Assembly: GCA_003342895.1 (NCBI GenBank)
Contig: PTFA01000416.1
Coordinates: forward strand, 4,106 to 68,105
Length of the DNA stretch: 64,000 nt
Direction: 5' to 3'
Source of the DNA: Casuarius casuarius
Lineage: Eukaryota > Chordata > Aves > Casuariiformes > Casuariidae
Positions 59,412 to 64,000 of the stretch are shown here, piece after piece. The notes below the pieces were generated by a model that was not told where the DNA came from, did no database searches, and saw only the letters and a list, made by a program, of their open reading frames with translations. Each line of letters starts with the position of its first letter. The first letter of the stretch is position 1. The position numbers and the translations under genes are program-made.

Positions 59412-62232
59412 GGTGAGGGCCCAGCACATCTTTTGCCATCACGAGCATGGTCCTGAAGATGATGGAGATGGAGGGAGATGCAGGCTATGGTCCTTGGTCA
59501 AGAAACTTGTCACATGGCAGGTTGAGGGTATGAAGTGATTAGCACAGCTAAGAGTGAGTTCTTGTATCCCAGTGGTTAAAACAAGGGAAAGAGAGAACTG
59601 CACTGGAAGGTTTGAGGTGCCCAGCTCATGACAGAGTTGGAGGTATGCTACAGAAAACAAAGGCTGCCTCTCCCAAGTCATACCACCAATCCTGCCATTG
59701 TGGATTGAATATACTTTTCTCAAGTCAATACATTCCTATACCTGTCACTTCCACTGCAACTCCAGAGCCTTCCAGTCCTGTGTATGCAATACTCCATGTT
59801 CACCTTCATTGCAGGGCCTGACTCCTTTTCATTGCTAGGCCTTTTGGAGTCCCAGCGTGGCTTCTGATCCTTGCCAGGAAATGAGCACCTGTCCCATTCT
59901 GTTTCCAGGCTGGGCAAAGTCAAAGCTTGAATTCTGAGTGCCTGGTCTTGTCCTAAGCTTTGATACACCCACATTCTTCCTTGTCCACAGTCTATGAGCT
60001 GCAGAAAAAAACCCTGCTTCATGAGGCATCTCATGTCTTTCAGATGAAAGACAGTCTTGGGAGCACCCTGTGGCTGTGGATAATAAGCATGTATGCAACT
60101 CTGATACCTTCAGTGGGATATGCACAGCCCTGCTCTAGGACACCTGCCACAAGCCTTACTATCTTAGTGGAGATTCTGCTTTAGACTTTATACATGGGGC
60201 TGAAACATGTGCTAAGGGGCCACTTAGAGAGAACCCTATCCTTGGTGGCTTGGCAATTGTATCTGGTCATGAGGCATAAAAAGTTCCTGGTGGCTAGTTT
60301 TAATACTTCAGGAACACAAACATTTGTCCTTTTTTGTCTCTACAGGATCAGGGACAGACTCATCCTCTGCAGCCTTTATCCTTCAGTCCTTTGTCATCTC
60401 TGCTCCAGCCACCACATGGAGATGAGGAGTGAAGAGAGAAAATGCTTGAAATTGCCTCCTAAACAGTTACTTTCTTAAAGGCTCAGACTGTGTCTGGCAT
60501 CTTATTAAAAGTCAGGAGACTAGGATTGTCTGGTTGAATGATTATCCAGGCTTAGTTTTTTTCTCCAAAACCAGGAAAATCATGTTTAAGAGCACCCGGG
60601 AAAAATAACTCCCTCAGTTCTATTGTGTGTGCATATACAAGAGTAAAGCTCTGCCCTTCCAATAGTGGACTTGCGCAGGAGGAAGTGGAGCACACATCAA
60701 GGTAGATTTGGTACTGGGAGAAAGTGGTCCTCACACCAGCCTGAGCTGAGGCAAGGGAATCCTGGGATATGGTCAACAGCTCCTTTGGCCAACAACTGCA
60801 TTTAGAGATATCTGTCAAGTGCAATTGGCAAGGAGCTATTGCTGAGAAGGGGTGAGGGGTTAAGGTCTCAATAGCATTGTATTACTATTTGAAGACAGCT
60901 TCAAAGCAGGGTTGAAGGCAAGGGAGCTTGCAGAAAGGGTGCAGGAGATGCATCTATCACAGCATGTTCAATTGCACCTTGTTCCCCAAAGCTGCAGAGA
61001 TCCTACTGCAGGGAGTGCTAGGAGAAACCATGAGAAGTGTGAGGGAAAGCAGTAAAGGAGCTTCAAGGTTTGTACATTAGTAGTAGTAGAAATGGTATCC
61101 TCATGGGCAGAGTCTGTAGTTCATCAGCAACTGGCACAATGACAGCACAGTCAGGGGTGATGCTTATTTTAATTCTTCTTCTCAGGCATGTCCCAAATAT
61201 GTAACCCTCCCCTCCACCCCCCAGGCCTCCACAGTGCAGGCACAGCTGCTAGACTGTGGTGATCCCTAAGTCCATCCACTGAGGACAAGACCACATGCGC
61301 TCAGCTTTAATGTGGGCAGTATCCCAGCTGGGGCATCCCCTTCCATTCGGTGCCCAACCTGAAATATTGGGCAAAGGCAGGAGTCACTGGGTGGCAATTT
61401 CTCTCCTGTTCTTTATCACAGCTGTGGGAACTTGGGCTCCCCTTTCTGAGGAGCCGTGTGGGACTGTGGAGAACACAAGCTAAGACAAACAAGGAGGGCA
61501 TAACTCATCCCCTCCCATGGCTATCACCAGGCTGCGAAGCAAGCCTTGTCTTGGCTGGTAGTGGGGCTGGGTTTCTAGGGAGGTCCCCAGGCAGCGCTCT
61601 GTCTGAGAGATGTGACAGGACGCAGCATTTGCTGTGTCAAGATTCTGTTTTATCCTTTCAGAGGGGACTTCTCCAGACTAGTACTAGCCTGAAGCCAGGA
61701 CAAACAGGCCACCCCCTTTCTGATAGCTGAGCATGTCACCCCACAAGACAGAACATTACATCTTCCCAGGTGCAGCTTGCTCCTTTGGCTCCCTGAATTA
61801 CCTGTCTCCTACCCTGCAATGAATGTACTGGGTGGAGGGAAAAGGGGCACCATCTAGGTCTGAGGGCCCTTGTTAGCATAGGTCATTGTAGCTCTGTGTC
61901 CTCACTCCACGAGATAGTCACTAGGTTCAGCCATTCCTTCTTCACTCCCATTTAGACAGATGCTATGCCTATCTCTGCTATCCACTAGAGCCTTTCAGCT
62001 TCCTCCCTGACTGCAAAAGAGCCCTGAGCCTAGCTCCACAGATCCAGCCACAGGTAAATGACAGTTCCTCATTCTTACTGGAAAAATGCTTCCCGATAAT
62101 AATGATCCTTCTTCCTGCCTTTGACTGCCTACGTGGCTGAAAGACATTCCCTCTCTCCCATAGTCCCAAGACCCATAATTTCCCAACACCACTGTTCCTA
62201 TCACAGTGTGTCACAGGGACCTGCTGCCTACC
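59412..62232. other. Convergent intergenic region between genes B and C
   Basis: It holds the 3' untranslated ends of two genes that converge. On the minus strand ATTAAA occurs at 61173-61168 and could serve gene C. I see no other coding exon, RNA gene or clear mobile element. Confidence 0.45.
60346..60525 (+). other. Candidate terminal 3' untranslated exon of gene B
   Basis: A strong acceptor (TTTTTTGTCTCTACAG) ends at 60345, and ATTAAA, a common polyadenylation variant, occurs at 60504-60509. Because exon 35 carries a donor just after its stop codon, a spliced 3' untranslated exon is required, and this is the best candidate I see. A competing acceptor (TTGTCCACAG) lies near 59990. Confidence 0.4.
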
Positions 62233-63664
62233 TCAATTGCAGACAGCACTGTAGTCACTCAAGGCTCGCTCCTCTGCAAAAAGAAATGAGGAAGACAGTT
62301 ACACACACATGCATGTGCACAGAGAAGAGCACGTAATGTCTTTCCCAGCCAAGGCCAGAGATCTAGGAACCCAGCTCCTAGCTCCAGAGCAGCAGAGGAA
62401 TCAGCAACCAACCTGGCTGGTAGTAATCGTAGACTTTGATGCTGGCTGGTTTCAGGTTCTTCATCTCAATTATTTGTTCCAGTTGCAGAATGAAAGTCTG
62501 AGATTCATCACTGAGCTTGCGGAGGCAGAAAGAAATTAGCAAGGTTAATCATACAGGCATCTTCATCTTTCCTGCACTAAATCTCTCTAATCCATTATAA
62601 ATTCTAAATTTTAGAAATAGATGTATGTTAGGAATAGAAAATGCTAACCAAATAACAATTAACTTAGGCAAGGTTCTTCTACACACATTTCTACCAGTGT
62701 ACTTGCCCCACTGCTAGTCCAGCCTTGGGCTTCCCACACAGCTCCTGTCCTCTGGCCTCTTGCTCCCACCATGTTTGACCTGATGCTCTTGTTCCCATTT
62801 ACCTTTTCCAGATAAATGTAGACCACATCAGCTTTTACTTCCATTTTCTTAATGATGGTTTTGCGCTGCAGCTGGGACAGGAAACAATAACATAAAGAAA
62901 TTTGTAAGCTCTTTCCTTAGGGCTTCCTGCTGGATTGAAGGTACAGCGTGTCTTTCTCGTGCACAAAGGTTTTAGTGGTCGTATCTTTTATAGTCCCTCC
63001 AGGAACATCCCTCGTGAGCCTCATCTCAGGGATGAACTATGCTGTCTCTGCTCTGTTACAGAAGAGTGTCTCACTCTGGGGACAGAAAGCCATATGGATA
63101 AAACATAGACTGATACACTGGTCAGCAAACAGGTATAGGCACCAGTAAAGACTGTCGTTAGCTTATAGCATGGTCTGCCAGACTGCTCTTAAAGACCTGC
63201 CTGGGGTTGTGCAAATAATTCAGCTTTCAGTTTCATTGATGAATTAGAAAAAAAATCTTCTTGGCTCAAATTAAAATGATTGTTTTCTTAGAATTTCTGA
63301 TAAACAAATCCTGATGTTTAGCACATCTAAGAGCACATCTTCTTTCTGTCCCAAGGCATAACAGTGTCAGTGGGAGACCCCAAACCACCCCTGAACCCCC
63401 ATAGCCCACTCTGGGGTGCCCTGCAGGGAAATGAGAGACTTTGGTTTAACTTCAGCAGTAAAAGGGTTCATGTTAATAGTTGAATCACAGCCTGAAATGG
63501 GCAGTTACCAACAGCTGTAGGCAGTGTGACCCATCTACTACAGTTCCTCCTTTTCTGATTCAAGGCTTCTCACCAGCATCCTGGATCCTGGAGCCAGGAT
63601 GAAGCCAGACAGCAGGGAGACCTCCACAATCACCATGTTAGAAGTGACTCTGCTCCCAACATAG
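62233..63664 (-). CDS. 3' end of another alpha-2-macroglobulin-like gene (gene C, partial)
   Basis: The last four coding exons are on the minus strand: exon 32 (63664-63574, 91 bases, YVGSRVTSNMVIVEVSLLSG), exon 33 (62871-62803, 69 bases, KKMEVKADVVYIYLEK), exon 34 (62515-62413, 103 bases, NLKPASIKVYDYYQPG) and exon 35 (62273-62233, 41 bases, EERALSDYSAVCN-stop). All four lengths equal those of gene B exactly, phases agree and borders are GT-AG. As in gene B, a donor (GTAGGC) follows the stop by one base. They encode the end of the receptor-binding domain. Exon 31 is not visible between 63665 and 64000, so the gene continues beyond the window. The member is A2ML1/ovostatin type and probably functional as far as seen. 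Confidence 0.9.
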
Positions 63665-64000
63665 CTGAGGAAGAAGATCAAACTGTCAGAGGGTCCTTCC
63701 TGGTTCCTCCTTCCCTCCACCACCATACCCTGTGTGTGGGACCCTGAGCCAAGCAGCCCAGCTGGGACTGGGGCCAAGACAGGACTACTCTTCTCACAGG
63801 AGGTAGCCATCACCTTTCTTCATCATCCCTTCCACCTGCCAAATTCACCTTCCAGCCTGTCTGCCCCAAGTGCATGGTCCCCCCATTGCAGCTTTGAGGT
63901 TTTCCCAGCTGCTGTCCCCCAGTAGAGCTGTGTGCTTGCTGGAGAATTGCATGATCCTTGGAGTCACCTGACAAGGATACGGATGGTGAGGACATGCATA

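Noticed and set aside
63810..63995. Possible exon 31 of gene C at the window edge
   Set aside because: No frame matches the exon 31 pattern (RYHIPP-like start, phase 2 end). The exon probably lies beyond 64000.

Overview
The window looks like genomic DNA of a sauropsid, most likely a bird. It has split genes with GT-AG introns, two CR1 LINE fragments (one still encoding recognisable reverse transcriptase), a solo endogenous-retrovirus LTR and compact introns. A crocodilian or turtle is not excluded, because a few MIR-like fragments are still visible. The one recognisable gene family is the alpha-2-macroglobulin (A2M) / A2M-like-1 (A2ML1) / ovostatin family of secreted protease-trapping proteins. 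Three members lie here.

Layout. Positions 1-7650 are two adjoining degenerate minisatellites that share a strict 6-base register, with CC opening nearly every hexamer. Positions 7651-11070 are a third tandem array, with units of about 155-180 bases carrying telomere-like CCCTAA-type stretches. That array is split by a 961-base solo LTR with a 5-base target duplication, and one unit is inverted. Positions 11071-16130 hold no recognised gene, but contain a CpG-rich promoter-like island (about 13100-13420) and a CR1 fragment.

From 30301 down to 16339 (minus strand) lies a decayed A2M-type gene, called gene A here. It has a recognisable signal peptide and exons 2, 3, 9-16 and 34-36. It also has a destroyed splice donor, a frameshift in exon 3, a one-base loss in exon 10, an in-frame stop in exon 12, and no trace of exons 4-8 or 17-33. 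The missing exons include the one for the thioester. Divergent from it, gene B (32265-59411, plus strand) is an intact 35-exon A2ML1/ovostatin-type gene. Its exon lengths sum to 4416 bases, giving 1471 residues plus stop, with the GCGEQN thioester motif and a bait region unlike those of relatives I know. Tail-to-tail with it, the last four coding exons of gene C (minus strand, 62233-63664, running out of the window) belong to another intact family member.

The locus is therefore a small A2M-family cluster: one dead copy, one complete copy and one truncated by the window edge. The exon lengths and stop positions at the 3' ends show that B and C are closer to each other than to A.
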